From Candidatus Freyrarchaeum guaymasense (GTDB taxonomy: Archaea > Asgardarchaeota > Jordarchaeia > Jordarchaeales > Freyrarchaeaceae): a stretch of DNA of 64,000 nt. Within the stretch, counting starts at the first letter, position 1. Each line of letters begins with the position of its first letter. The stretch covers positions 62,001 through 126,000 of the forward strand of contig JAUQZD010000050.1 in NCBI GenBank assembly GCA_030587405.1, read 5' to 3'. The notes under the pieces were generated by a model. That model was not told where the DNA came from. It saw nothing but the letters and a program-made list of their open reading frames with translations, and ran no database searches. This document shows, piece by piece, positions 51,945-61,522 of the stretch. Both the position numbers and the translations under genes were made by a program.

Positions 51945-53579
51945 ATGAACGCTTATGATGTTATAGTTATTGGAGGCGGATCCACTGGTACAAGCATAGC
52001 AAGAGACTGCGCTATGCGTGGATTAAAAACGATTCTCTTTGAAAGGAAAGACTTAGCGTCAGGGGCTACTGGTGCTTGCGCAGGAATGATCTCGGGAGGG
52101 GTAAAGTATGCGCTTCAGGAACCGGATTTTGCTGAAATGTGTACTAGAGAGGTAGTTTACCTGTCACGCATAGCTAAACACATAGTTTTCAGGACGCCCA
52201 TCTTAACAGCGATCCTCACAGAGGAAGAGTTAAAGCTTAGGGAAAAATTTGTTGACACCTACGGGACTTTAACCCGGAAGCGTCAGGCTAGCCCCATCTT
52301 GATCTTATCACCCAGAGAAGCCAGAAAACTGGAGCCAAAACTGAGCCCAAACATTATTTTAGCAGCGTACTTCGATGAGATGTTCATTGACCCGTTTAGA
52401 CTAGCAGTTCTCACGGCTCTATCAGCAAAGCAGCATGGCGCGGAGATAAGAACATACACGGAAGTTGTTGACATACTAAAAAGGAACGGTGAAGTGTACG
52501 GGGTTAAAGTGAGAGATAGGCTTACAGGTAAAGAAGAAGAGGTTTACGGTAAGATCGTGGTTAACGCGGCTGGAGCGTGGGTTCCCAAGATTTCAAGAAT
52601 GGCCGGCGTAAGCCAGACGTTAAGGCTCAACAAGGGCACACATGTTGTTTTCGACAGGAGGATCACGGGTTTTGGAATAATTTGCCGTGCACTTGATGGC
52701 AGATCCGTATATCTTTTCCCACACGAGACAGGGGCTATCCTCGGAACAACAGCCATCGACATATTCACGGACCCCGACGATGCCGAGGCAACATATGATG
52801 AAGTTGAGTATTTGATTTCAAGCATGGAAATGGCTGTTCCATCCATAAGGGAGGCACGCATAGTTAGGGTTATGTGCGGGGTTAGACCGCTCATCGCTCA
52901 GTGGTGGATCCCGGAGGGAGACGTAACCAGAAACTTCAAAGTCATCGATCATGAGGAAAGAGACGGCGTTAAGGGCTTAATAAGCGTTGAGGGAGGTAAA
53001 CTGGTGGTATGCCGGGCAATGGCTGAAAAGATAACAGATTTAGTTTGCGAGAAGCTTGGACGGGAGGCGGCATGCAGGACGCATTTGGAGCCTCTTCCAG
53101 GAGCAGAGGGGGAAGTAGACCTAAACAAGTTAAGTTTAAAGTATAATGTTTCTCCCCATACCGTCAGCAGGCTGGCTTCAAGGCAGGGGGCTCTAAGCCA
53201 GAATATCTTGGCGTGTGCAGAAAGCGACCCATCTGCTTTAACGAGTGTCTGCCTCTGCGAGTCTGTTACGGAGGCTGAGCTACGGCATGCAATAAGAGGC
53301 GAGTGGGGGAAAACTCTAGAAGACTTAAGAAGGAGGACGCGGATGGGTATGGGTCCCTGCCAAGGATTCTCGTGTGCATACAAAGCGGCGGCAATACTCG
53401 CCGAGGAAAGAGGAATGAGCGCAAGCGAAGCCTTTAGAGAGCTAAAAGCATTCCTAACGGAGAGGTGTAAAGGACATAGTATTGTATTAAGAGGAAGCCA
53501 GCTTAGTGAGTGGGAGATGACTCAGGCAGCTTACAACTGTGTTGGTTCAATGGATGATGTAACACCTTTGGAGGACTGA
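51945..53579 (+). CDS. glpA: Anaerobic glycerol-3-phosphate dehydrogenase subunit A-like
   Basis: FAD-dependent oxidation of glycerol-3-phosphate to DHAP. About 544 residues from ATG 51945 (GGAAGGTGATT upstream; longest frame 51918). FAD fold YDVIVIGGGSTGTSIARDCA, LASGATGACAGMISGG and the DAO-type core are followed by a BFD-like [2Fe-2S] domain with Cys pairs CLC (about 436) and C...C in MGPCQGFSC (about 472-477). GlpA acts with GlpB and GlpC as a membrane dehydrogenase. Only two bases separate it from glpB. Confidence 0.92.
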   Translation: MNAYDVIVIGGGSTGTSIARDCAMRGLKTILFERKDLASGATGACAGMISGGVKYALQEPDFAEMCTREVVYLSRIAKHIVFRTPILTAILTEEELKLREKFVDTYGTLTRKRQASPILILSPREARKLEPKLSPNIILAAYFDEMFIDPFRLAVLTALSAKQHGAEIRTYTEVVDILKRNGEVYGVKVRDRLTGKEEEVYGKIVVNAAGAWVPKISRMAGVSQTLRLNKGTHVVFDRRITGFGIICRALDGRSVYLFPHETGAILGTTAIDIFTDPDDAEATYDEVEYLISSMEMAVPSIREARIVRVMCGVRPLIAQWWIPEGDVTRNFKVIDHEERDGVKGLISVEGGKLVVCRAMAEKITDLVCEKLGREAACRTHLEPLPGAEGEVDLNKLSLKYNVSPHTVSRLASRQGALSQNILACAESDPSALTSVCLCESVTEAELRHAIRGEWGKTLEDLRRRTRMGMGPCQGFSCAYKAAAILAEERGMSASEAFRELKAFLTERCKGHSIVLRGSQLSEWEMTQAAYNCVGSMDDVTPLED

Positions 53580-53581
53580 AA

Positions 53582-54904
53582 ATGCTTGAGGCTGAAGTGC
53601 TCGTCATAGGTGGAGGGATAGCAGGGCTAGTGGCGGCAGCAAGAGCCGCAGATGAAGGATTAGAAGTGTTAGTCGTTGATAAGGGTTCAGGTGCAACTTA
53701 CCAGTCTGCTGGAGTAGTGGATGTGATGGCCTATCCGCCAAGTCAAGGGCTCTTCTTGAATCCGCTAAAGGGTGTAGAAGTAACGGTTAAGACGGCGCCA
53801 ACCCACCCCTACGCTATCATCGGGAGAGGTAATGAAGAAGAGAGCGTTAGAAGGGTTAAGGAGGCGGTCGAATACTTTATTGACCTCACCTCGTCAGGGA
53901 TAAGGCTTGAGGGCGACATTGAAAGGAACGTCATTCTCATGAATACTATCGGAAGCTTTAAAGTCACTTGCCTAGCCCCGCATACAATCTTTAACGGGAA
54001 AGTAGATGATTTATCGGATGCTTCACTCCTTATAGCAGGTTTCAGGGGGTTACTGGGCTTTAATCCAGCTTTCTGCGCGTCGGGTGCAGAGTATATTGCC
54101 TCAAAATTCAACGTGAACCTTAAAGAGGCCATGTATACTTGGCTGAGTCATCCCCGCTTAAGGAAATTCAATCTTACATTTATAGAGTTGGCTAGGATGA
54201 TGGATGATGATGAATTCAGAAAGGAGCTAGGAGAAGCTCTACGGAAGGCAGTGGCTGAAAGGGAAGCTACTCACATAGCGCTCCCCACGTTGGGTTTCGA
54301 ATCACCTGAAGAAAACATGAAAGTGATAGAAGAGGAAGCAGATGTTAAGGTTTTCGAGTTAATATCTCCGCCTCCATCGATCCCGGGGCAGAGGATGGTT
54401 AAGATCCTTGAGGAGTGCGTGAGAAAAAGAAAAGTGAGAGTTATTCGGGGGTACAAAGCGGCTGGCTTCAGAGAAGAAAACATGAGAGTTAAAGAAATCA
54501 TACTCGAGTCTGGAGAGAAAAAGATCCCTGTCAGAGTGGGTGCCTGCATTTTGGCAACAGGAAAGTTCATTGGAGGAGGACTGACCGAGGAAGAGGACAT
54601 GGTGAAAGAGGCGGTTTTCGGTCTTCCCGTGTACGATGGAAGAGGGCAGCCTTTAGATGAGCGGAAAATACCTAAGCTTTTAGTTAGGGATCCATTCTCA
54701 CAGCAGCCCTTAATCGCGTGCGGAGTCAAAGTTAACCCCCAAATGAAGCCGCTAACCCTGAGGGGAAAACCCTATGAAAACCTCTTTGCTGCTGGATCGA
54801 TAATTTCAGGGTACGACTACGTGAAGGAGAGGAGCGGAATTGGCGTAGCAGCTGCCACAGGTTATTTTGCAGGTTTGAACGCAGCGTATTGTTTGAAGAG
54901 GTGA
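53582..54904 (+). CDS. glpB: Glycerol-3-phosphate dehydrogenase subunit B-like
   Basis: 440-residue FAD-binding subunit: LVIGGGIAGLVAAARAADEG at residues 7-26, then LILESGEKKIPVR and ILATGKFIGGG, with a C-terminal FAD block AAGSIISGYDY. GlpB accepts electrons from GlpA. It is flanked at both ends with no gap, in the canonical glpABC order of anaerobic bacteria. Confidence 0.9.
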   Translation: MLEAEVLVIGGGIAGLVAAARAADEGLEVLVVDKGSGATYQSAGVVDVMAYPPSQGLFLNPLKGVEVTVKTAPTHPYAIIGRGNEEESVRRVKEAVEYFIDLTSSGIRLEGDIERNVILMNTIGSFKVTCLAPHTIFNGKVDDLSDASLLIAGFRGLLGFNPAFCASGAEYIASKFNVNLKEAMYTWLSHPRLRKFNLTFIELARMMDDDEFRKELGEALRKAVAEREATHIALPTLGFESPEENMKVIEEEADVKVFELISPPPSIPGQRMVKILEECVRKRKVRVIRGYKAAGFREENMRVKEIILESGEKKIPVRVGACILATGKFIGGGLTEEEDMVKEAVFGLPVYDGRGQPLDERKIPKLLVRDPFSQQPLIACGVKVNPQMKPLTLRGKPYENLFAAGSIISGYDYVKERSGIGVAAATGYFAGLNAAYCLKR

Positions 54905-54915
54905 GGTGGCTTACT

Positions 54916-56139
54916 TTGGGGAGAAGGGAAATGGAGCATATAAGTAAGATCCTCGCTGAGGAGGATATCTCGGTTTTTACATCGTACGAAGCCGAAGTTT
55001 TCAGTCAAATAGAAAACTGCCAAAACTGCTCCCTTTGCATCACTTACTGCCCGGTTTTTAAGGCTACCAGCCAGTTCTACCCTGGTCCTCGGGGAATAGC
55101 GGATGAGCTATCAAGAAACGTGAGGGAGTTCTGGCAGACAAAAGATGTAGTTTACATGTGCACGTTATGTGGCCGATGCCAAGAGGTGTGCCCTAAGAAT
55201 GTTCCAGTGCCAGAAGCGGTGAAACTGATCAGAGCGAAGATCTTCGTTCAAAGACAGAACTTAGTTCCTGAACAGCTTAGGAAACTATTAGATAACATTT
55301 CAAGGTATGGATACATTTTTGAGCCGATGGATAGAGAAGAGAGGGTGGAAAGCGTTAGAGGTCGGCTGGAAAGGCTTGGTTTACCGTACATTGAAGACGC
55401 GCCTCTTGATGGCTCTAAGGGGAAGGTTGCGTATTTTCCAGGATGCCAGGCTGAGACGAGGCTTCTAGAGGTCAAGGAAGCAGGGAAGCTCGTCCTAGCT
55501 AAGTTCAATGTGGATTACGGAATACCTGAAGGGTGGAAGTGTTGCGGTCTTCCCGTTAGGCTGATCGGAGACGGTGCAACGGCAGATACGTTACAGAAAG
55601 AATTTTTTAGGGGCATGAAAGACGCTGGTGTAAGCGAGATCGTGGTTACATGTGCAGGTTGCGCCTCGGAGTTGAAGAATGCAGCGAAACGGCTAAGACA
55701 GCAGATTACGGTGAGACACTTGGTAGAGTACCTCTTTGAGGAAGTAGGAATTGAAGCTATAAGGGAGAAAGCAACCCATGGAGGTAAGGTAAGAGTAACT
55801 CTGCATGAACCATGCCATCTAAGCAGACATGTAGGGCGTTATGTGATAGAGTACGCTGAAGAGATCCTTAAAGCATTACCTAACGTCGAGTACGTAGGCA
55901 TGGAGAGTGCGGATGAGTGTTGTGGTGCAGGGGGACTCCTCAAGTTCCACTTTCCTTCCATTGCAGGTAAAATTAGAAGTGAGAAGTTGGAGAAGATCTT
56001 AGAGGCAGAGGTGGACTTCGTTGTGACGCCTTGTCCCCTTTGCGTAGTTAACATCTCTGAGGGAGTAACTAGGAGGAAGATCGGGATAAGTGTAGACGAC
56101 TTAACAGTTTTCTTAGCGAGGAGACTCTATGCAGGTTAA
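54916..56139 (+). CDS. glpC: Glycerol-3-phosphate dehydrogenase subunit C-like Fe-S protein
   Basis: About 408 residues. Two ferredoxin-type [4Fe-4S] motifs (CQNCSLCITYCP; CTLCGRCQEVCP) come before two CCG domains (WKCCGLPVRLIG; VTCAGCASEL; ECCGAGGLLKF; TPCPLCVV), the heterodisulfide-reductase/GlpC/LldE layout that passes electrons to a membrane quinone or other carrier. TTG 54916, preceded by GAGGTG over the glpB stop, is the start; ATG 54931 and the longer overlapping frame 54889 are alternatives. Confidence 0.9.
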   Translation: MGRREMEHISKILAEEDISVFTSYEAEVFSQIENCQNCSLCITYCPVFKATSQFYPGPRGIADELSRNVREFWQTKDVVYMCTLCGRCQEVCPKNVPVPEAVKLIRAKIFVQRQNLVPEQLRKLLDNISRYGYIFEPMDREERVESVRGRLERLGLPYIEDAPLDGSKGKVAYFPGCQAETRLLEVKEAGKLVLAKFNVDYGIPEGWKCCGLPVRLIGDGATADTLQKEFFRGMKDAGVSEIVVTCAGCASELKNAAKRLRQQITVRHLVEYLFEEVGIEAIREKATHGGKVRVTLHEPCHLSRHVGRYVIEYAEEILKALPNVEYVGMESADECCGAGGLLKFHFPSIAGKIRSEKLEKILEAEVDFVVTPCPLCVVNISEGVTRRKIGISVDDLTVFLARRLYAG

Positions 56140-56151
56140 GGAGGTGTATGT

Positions 56152-57591
56152 GTGAAGCGAAACATGCCTGGCCGGAATAGTTTCTGGAGAGAGATGGTTT
56201 ATAATGAACTGGTTAGAATTGTGGGGGAGGGAAACGTCTACGCTGATGTTGCAGACATAGTATGTTATTCTAGAGATGTTTGGCCGTTGACTGCTATCTG
56301 GATAAAAAAGAAGGAGTTTCTTCCTGAGCCAGATTTTATAGTTCACCCGGAAAACGCCGAGCAAGTCTCAGAGATAGTTAAACTTGCGAATATGCTTAAG
56401 ATACCATTAATACCGTTTGGTGGAGGAGCCGGCGTCTGCGGAGGAACCATACCTGTTAACGGTGGAATAATAATAGACCTCAAAAAAATGGATAAAATTG
56501 TCAGTATAGATCATAAGTCTCTTTTAGTAACGGTCCAGCCAGGGATAATAGGTGAAGTGCTAGAGAGAGAGCTGAACAAGCAGGGTTACACCTTACCGCA
56601 TTATCCAGCCTCCCTCTACTGTTCAACGATAGGCGGATTTGTTGCCTGCCGGTCTGCCGGGTCCCTCTCGTCAAAGTATGGAAAAATAGAGGATATGGTG
56701 GTAGCGCTTGAAGTCGTCTTGCCAACAGGAGAGATTATAAGAACTAAGCCCGTGCCTCGATCAGCAACAGGCCCGGATTTGAAGCAGCTTTTTATAGGAT
56801 CCGAGGGAACACTTGGAATAATAACTGAGGTGACGTTGAAGATAAAGCCTCTCCCTGAGGAGAGGAGGTTTAGGGCGTTCATATTCAAGGATCTTCATTC
56901 AGGAATAGAAGCAGTTATCAAACTTTTCCGTAAAGGGTTAAGACCATGCGTCATAAGACTTTATGACTACCTTGATGCACAGTTCACTCTTAAGGGTAGG
57001 GCCGAGCTTCCAGAAGGAGGATCCTACCTCATACTGGCATTTGACGGGATGAAGGAAATGGTGGAAGTAGAGGAGAAAGTAGCGACCCAAGTATGCTTGG
57101 AGGAGGGCGGCGTCGAAGTTGAAAAAGAGCTGGCGGAGCACTGGTGGAATCATAGGTATGACATGTATTACCCTGACCCGTTCAGGTCAGCTTACGGGAT
57201 AATCGCTGACACGGTAGATGTGGCCGCTCCATACGACAGGCTGGAGAAGCTTTACTGGACGGTCAAGGAGGCTGTAGAGAGGAAAAATCCAGGAGTGACC
57301 ATGATGGCGCACTTCTCCCATTTCTACGAGGATGGAGGCTCCATCTACATGATTTTCTTCGCCCAGCAGCAGGATCCTGAGAAAGCCTTAGAGGTTTACA
57401 GTTCTGCTTGGAGAGATGCACTTGACGCATGCCTTAAGGCTGGTGGCTCAATAAGCCATCACCATGGGATCGGGATCGTGAGGGCGGGATGGATGCATAA
57501 AGAGCACGGCGAGGCGTTTAACGTGCTAAAGAAGATTAAACGTGTACTTGACCCGAATAACATAATGAATCCGGGAAAATTAGGATTATAA
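56152..57591 (+). CDS. FAD-linked oxidase resembling alkyldihydroxyacetonephosphate synthase
   Basis: 479 residues of the VAO/PCMH fold (FVVHPENAEQV-like block, PFGGGAGVCGGTIPVNGGI). Unlike glycolate/D-lactate oxidases, which end with GEHGIG, this one has GGSISHHHGIG with HHH at 436-438, as in AGPS. RLYDYLDAQF matches the substrate-binding RLMDN region, and DTVDVAAPYDR and GSIYMIFF match AGPS blocks. AGPS swaps acyl for alkyl on DHAP in bacterial/eukaryotic ether lipids. Whether this enzyme makes ethers or oxidises a hydroxy-acid or glycerol phosphate is open. GTG start after GGAGGTG; 12 bp from glpC. Confidence 0.85.
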   Translation: MKRNMPGRNSFWREMVYNELVRIVGEGNVYADVADIVCYSRDVWPLTAIWIKKKEFLPEPDFIVHPENAEQVSEIVKLANMLKIPLIPFGGGAGVCGGTIPVNGGIIIDLKKMDKIVSIDHKSLLVTVQPGIIGEVLERELNKQGYTLPHYPASLYCSTIGGFVACRSAGSLSSKYGKIEDMVVALEVVLPTGEIIRTKPVPRSATGPDLKQLFIGSEGTLGIITEVTLKIKPLPEERRFRAFIFKDLHSGIEAVIKLFRKGLRPCVIRLYDYLDAQFTLKGRAELPEGGSYLILAFDGMKEMVEVEEKVATQVCLEEGGVEVEKELAEHWWNHRYDMYYPDPFRSAYGIIADTVDVAAPYDRLEKLYWTVKEAVERKNPGVTMMAHFSHFYEDGGSIYMIFFAQQQDPEKALEVYSSAWRDALDACLKAGGSISHHHGIGIVRAGWMHKEHGEAFNVLKKIKRVLDPNNIMNPGKLGL

Positions 57592-57612
57592 ACGTGCAGA
57601 TGGTGTGTGTTT

Positions 57613-58728
57613 ATGGAGGTAAAAGCTGATCCTATTGTTCTATGCGGAATAGACTGCATGAAGATGTGCCGTTTCGTCTGCGTAGTCGCAAACCAGCTTA
57701 AGCTTGAAACGGTAACACCCTACGGGAAATGCCTCTTAGCATATTATATGCGTGAAGGATGCATAGAAGAAGGAGAGAGAATCGGAGACGTAATGTATCA
57801 GTGTGCAACTTGCGGTTTATGTAAGGAATGGTGTTTGCCGCGGGTTGACGTGCCAGAAATAATGAAGGAGGTACGTGCCACATTAGTTGAGCAGGGGTTA
57901 GCTCCTAAGTCAACCGTTGAAATGGCCGAGAAAACCGTAAAGGAGAGGAACCCATACGGTGAGCCACATAGAAACAGGTTCTCCTCGATTAAAGAGAGAA
58001 GAGCCGGGAAGGGGGAGGTTGCCTACTTTGTTGGCTGTACCACGGCGTACAGGCAGCCTAGCATAGCAGAGTCAACCGTGAAGATTCTTAAGACGGCGGG
58101 TGACGGGTACACGCTTGTAGGCGATGAATGGTGCTGTGGCGCCCCTCTTGCCGCAGTGGGATATAAAAAGCTAGCCGAGGAACACGCAAAACATAACAAA
58201 GAAGCTATAGAAGCCTTAGACTGTAGCGTTTTGGTTACGTCGTGCGCAGGGTGTTACATGGCACTATCGAAGGAGTATCCCAACTTGAACGCATCCTTAA
58301 ACGTTGAAGTTTTACACGTAACCCAATATGTTCGGAGGCGTATCGATGAGGGAAAAATTAAGCTGGGAAACCCGTTCGGCGGGAAAGACGTTAAGGTGAC
58401 GTACCATGACCCTTGCCACCTAGGGAGACATTGTGGAGTGTACGATGAACCGAGAGAGATCCTAAGAAGCATTCCAGGAGTACAGTTGGTTGAAATGGAG
58501 TGGAGCAGAGCTAACTCTAAGTGTTGTGGCAGTGGCGGGGGGCTTCAAGTGAACTTTCCCGAACTGTCGGAAAGGATAGGGAGAGATAGAGTTAATGAAG
58601 CTATAGCTACGGGAGCCAGCATTCTTGTTACCGCATGCCCATTCTGCAAGGTGCAATTTGAGAAGGTTGCTGAGGGAGAAATTGAAGTTTACGATTTAAT
58701 AGAGCTTGTCGCGATGAGCATTAAGTAG
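57613..58728 (+). CDS. CCG-domain iron-sulfur protein (GlpC/HdrB-like), second copy
   Basis: 371 residues. One complete and one partial N-terminal Cys motif (GIDCMKMCRFVC; CATCGLCKEWC) precede two CCG domains (EWCCGAPLAAVG; SCAGCYMAL; KCCGSGGGLQVNF; TACPFCKVQF). It is a paralogue of the preceding GlpC but shorter at the N-terminus. It probably passes electrons from the AGPS-like oxidase, as GlcF does for GlcD. It follows the oxidase by 21 bp and converges on the ArsA/Get3 gene with an eight-base overlap. Confidence 0.88.
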   Translation: MEVKADPIVLCGIDCMKMCRFVCVVANQLKLETVTPYGKCLLAYYMREGCIEEGERIGDVMYQCATCGLCKEWCLPRVDVPEIMKEVRATLVEQGLAPKSTVEMAEKTVKERNPYGEPHRNRFSSIKERRAGKGEVAYFVGCTTAYRQPSIAESTVKILKTAGDGYTLVGDEWCCGAPLAAVGYKKLAEEHAKHNKEAIEALDCSVLVTSCAGCYMALSKEYPNLNASLNVEVLHVTQYVRRRIDEGKIKLGNPFGGKDVKVTYHDPCHLGRHCGVYDEPREILRSIPGVQLVEMEWSRANSKCCGSGGGLQVNFPELSERIGRDRVNEAIATGASILVTACPFCKVQFEKVAEGEIEVYDLIELVAMSIK

Positions 58729-59677
58729 CTTCAAAAAGAATGTTAGACAGCTCCTTGAGTTTTTCAATCCCTCTTATTTCTGTGTTGAAAAGGGGAACCT
58801 CTGTTATGTTAAAGTCGTCATATATCTCTCTTATTTCCTTTAAGTTTTCCTGCTGCATTTGACGTCTTGCACGGCAGAAAGGGCAGTTAGGGATTTCTGG
58901 GTAAACCATGTTAACCACTATGTGGTCACATGGGATCTCATACTCTATTAAGGATGAAAGCAAGCGTTCAGTTTCATAAATAGCCATAGCTTCCGGAATC
59001 ATGACTATAACGAACGCTGTTTCATGAGGGTCTTTAAGTATGTCTCTCGCGACTCCTATAGTGTTTCTCAGCTTCTCTAAGGCTTCGAGGGTCTTATCTT
59101 CTTCAGAGGCACGTCCAATTAAACGCTTAAAAAGGCCGGCCAGTTTGCTTATGTAAATCCGCATTTTTATCAGGCTTACAACCCAGCTATTCAGAATGTC
59201 GGGTAAACTTAAGAGGCGGAGTGTATGCCCGGTTGGAGCCGTGTCAAAGATCACTAAGTCATACTCTGGGTTTTCAATAAATTCTAGCACCTTTGCGAAT
59301 GCGAGGGCTTCGTCGGCTCCTGGGGGAGTAACGGTTGAGAAGGCACCTATCTCTTGAAGAACCATTTCCGCTTGTTCACCAAAGTCCTCCGTGTCTGAAA
59401 GTTTCTTCTGGTACTCTTCAAAAGCCTTTCTTGGGTCGAGTTCTAGGGCAAAGAGGCCTTTCACACCCTTAATTTCCCTTATTTCGCCTCCAATTTGCTG
59501 GTTAAAGCTGTCACTTAAACTATGAGCTGGATCGGTGCTTATTATGAGGGTTTCTCTGCCATGCTCAGCAGCCCATACCGCTGAAGCGGCTGAACAGCTA
59601 GTCTTACCAACGCCACCTTTGCCACCAAACAGTAGGAAGGATACTTGCCGGTCTTCTATGAGATCAATTAATGTCAC
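58721..59677 (-). CDS. ArsA/Get3-family ATPase
   Basis: 318 residues. Deviant P-loop FGGKGGVGKTS (about 18), switch I STDPAHSLSD, switch II DTAPTGHTLRLL, and a CxxC in NCPFCRARR (about 276) that in Get3 binds zinc at the dimer interface. Get3 targets tail-anchored membrane proteins; ArsA drives arsenite export. The single nucleotide-binding domain and CxxC favour the Get3-like group. No ArsB or other arsenic genes nearby. Confidence 0.9.
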   Translation of the reverse strand: MTLIDLIEDRQVSFLLFGGKGGVGKTSCSAASAVWAAEHGRETLIISTDPAHSLSDSFNQQIGGEIREIKGVKGLFALELDPRKAFEEYQKKLSDTEDFGEQAEMVLQEIGAFSTVTPPGADEALAFAKVLEFIENPEYDLVIFDTAPTGHTLRLLSLPDILNSWVVSLIKMRIYISKLAGLFKRLIGRASEEDKTLEALEKLRNTIGVARDILKDPHETAFVIVMIPEAMAIYETERLLSSLIEYEIPCDHIVVNMVYPEIPNCPFCRARRQMQQENLKEIREIYDDFNITEVPLFNTEIRGIEKLKELSNILFEAT

Positions 59678-60090
59678 CTACAACACCACCAGCTTAAGAA
59701 AACTAGGAAAAGAAAAAGAAAAGAGTACTTAAGAATATTTCTAGACCTTCCGGAGAGACCATTTACCCTTAAAAATTAATTTATTTAAATTACCGACAAT
59801 AGCTTGGTTCCTATGATTTTTAGGAGACGAGAAAAAAGACATATCAGGTTCATATGATTTAAACAACAGTTAAAAGAAGAGTTTAATAGTTTACTGTAAG
59901 ATTTTTGGTGTTCTATTAAAACTTCACGACGAAGCAATGTCTATTAACGCAGGTCACACCTTCAACCTCGTATTCGTTTTTCGTTTTTAAACCGTTTCCG
60001 GGAAGAAGTGAGGTTTAAATTTTTCAATAATGAATAAAAAATAAAGAGAAGAGAGGAGAAAGGGACACGAGATGCCTTGCGAAGCAGTTA
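59678..60090. other. Gene-free A/T-rich region
   Basis: About 400 bp between the ATPase gene and the candidate RNA, mostly A/T-rich with poly-T tracts. Nothing recognised. Confidence 0.4.
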
Positions 60091-60245
60091 AATATTTGGT
60101 GAGTGTTTGTGGGTGCTGGTTTGGCCACGGGGTGGCCTATGGGGTGGAGTCTTCGGATGTGGGGCTCCGGGGTTACCCCGAAAGCCCCATTAGAAGCGCA
60201 TGCCTCGATGACGGGGAAACACCTGATAGACCAAAACCACATTAC
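60091..60245 (+). ncRNA. Candidate structured non-coding RNA
   Basis: A GC-rich block in an A/T-rich gap, preceded by a TATA-like TTAAATATTT (60087-60096) at a suitable distance. Stems visible: GGCCA/TGGCC around 60121-60138, and a nested hairpin in which TGGGGCT and CCGGGG pair with CCCCG and AGCCCCA (60158-60189, loop TTA). CGATGACG and CCTGATAG near the 3' end resemble C and D boxes. The opposite-strand ORF is a shadow. Family not identified; RNase P and SRP signatures are not seen. Confidence 0.45.
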
Positions 60246-60276
60246 CCATAAAAACCTATCAAGCGTGAACCCCTAA

Positions 60277-60609
60277 CTACAAGAGAAGCCATAAAAGTAT
60301 TATGAGACTTATCCCTGTAAGGGCGATGATAAGCACCGTTGAACGAGGATAACCTGCCTTCAACATTCCTAGGGCTAGAAAGAGCAACGCTAAACTGCAA
60401 AGCCCTAAAAGGGCTAGGGGAGAAAGTAGAATCACAGTTTCACTATAATAAACTATAGTGAATGGATATAATCCAGCCCATAATGCCTCTAAGATATAAC
60501 CGATAATACATACAAAGCATAGGAAGAATAGGGTGGCTGCCGCCCCCATTTCCTGCCCTTTCACCTGCTCATCCGTTTGAAACGTGTTATCATCGCATTT
60601 CTCAGACAT
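60277..60609 (-). CDS. Small membrane protein, unknown
   Basis: 110 residues with an acidic N-terminus (MSEKCDDNTFQTDEQV) then three hydrophobic segments (~24-46, 55-77, 88-110). ATG with AAGGTG upstream. No family recognised. Confidence 0.7.
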   Translation of the reverse strand: MSEKCDDNTFQTDEQVKGQEMGAAATLFFLCFVCIIGYILEALWAGLYPFTIVYYSETVILLSPLALLGLCSLALLFLALGMLKAGYPRSTVLIIALTGISLIILLWLLL

Positions 60610-60793
60610 TTAAATCACCTTAACGTTATTGAGTTTCAATGACTCAAAAATGAGGAAAGGAAAAAGCTAAATTTCCCGTCGCCCCTACTAATATTGATTT
60701 TAAAGTTTTTTATGTCTTTTTTCATATTATTAAGTGGTTGTTGTTTAAAATGGCATTTCTTAAGGGAAGACACCTTGAGGGTGGTCTATTAGA

Positions 60794-61504
60794 ATGGGCG
60801 ATTTAATTCCTCTTCAAGGTTCAATGAGACAGATGGCTGCGACGCTCCTAAGCTTAATGGGTATAGAGCCGCCTAGGAACATTCCACCCAAGGTAGAAGT
60901 GCCGAGTAGATTTGTTTCCAGTCGTATTGTGACGGTGGTGATCGATAACTTTGGGTTACTTGAGTGCACATACTATAAGCCTAAGTTCATTATAGGTAGT
61001 TCCGAGGTAATAATAACATTAGAATCTGAGAACCCTTACACGCCGCACGTCCTTAGAGAAATGGTTAATGGCGGGAATAAAGCTGATTTTAACCTTTTCA
61101 GTTTTATATCAAGTCTTGGGAAGAGAGCGGTGATGATAGGCAGAAAGGAAGACCTTAACGTGATAGACGGTGAAGGTGAGATTAGAGCCAGCAACTCAGA
61201 TAATAAAAGTTACGTGGAAACCGTTAAGGTGCTTAATAAGGCAGACTTTTTATGGGTTCACTTCCTAGACTTCGAAGAGCTTTACAAGCAATATAGCTTT
61301 CAACCACCAAAAGAAGTCGCTCAAAAGCTTATATCAAGAACAGACAGTTGGCTCAAAGTGCTTTACAGACAGGCGAAGCCGAATACTTTAATGGTGATAA
61401 TAGGAACCTATGGCCGTGAACCTGTAAATATAACATATGAAGGGAAATACTCGGCCTGGCAGAGAGCCAGCTTACCGATAGCTCTCTTAATTAAGAAAAG
61501 TTAA
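60794..61504 (+). CDS. Degenerate alkaline-phosphatase-superfamily protein
   Basis: 236 residues. VTVVIDNFGLLE recalls the metal-binding strand of alkaline phosphatase/iPGM/nucleotide pyrophosphatases, and FLWVHFLDFEELYKQ plus SWLKVLYRQAKPNTLMVIIG matches the later helix-strand pattern, but the nucleophile Ser/Thr and most metal His/Asp are missing. Much shorter than active members (~400). Probably non-catalytic or an unusual subgroup. Start ATG with GAGGGTGG upstream. Confidence 0.6.
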   Translation: MGDLIPLQGSMRQMAATLLSLMGIEPPRNIPPKVEVPSRFVSSRIVTVVIDNFGLLECTYYKPKFIIGSSEVIITLESENPYTPHVLREMVNGGNKADFNLFSFISSLGKRAVMIGRKEDLNVIDGEGEIRASNSDNKSYVETVKVLNKADFLWVHFLDFEELYKQYSFQPPKEVAQKLISRTDSWLKVLYRQAKPNTLMVIIGTYGREPVNITYEGKYSAWQRASLPIALLIKKS

Positions 61505-61522
61505 AATGCGAAACTATGGAGG

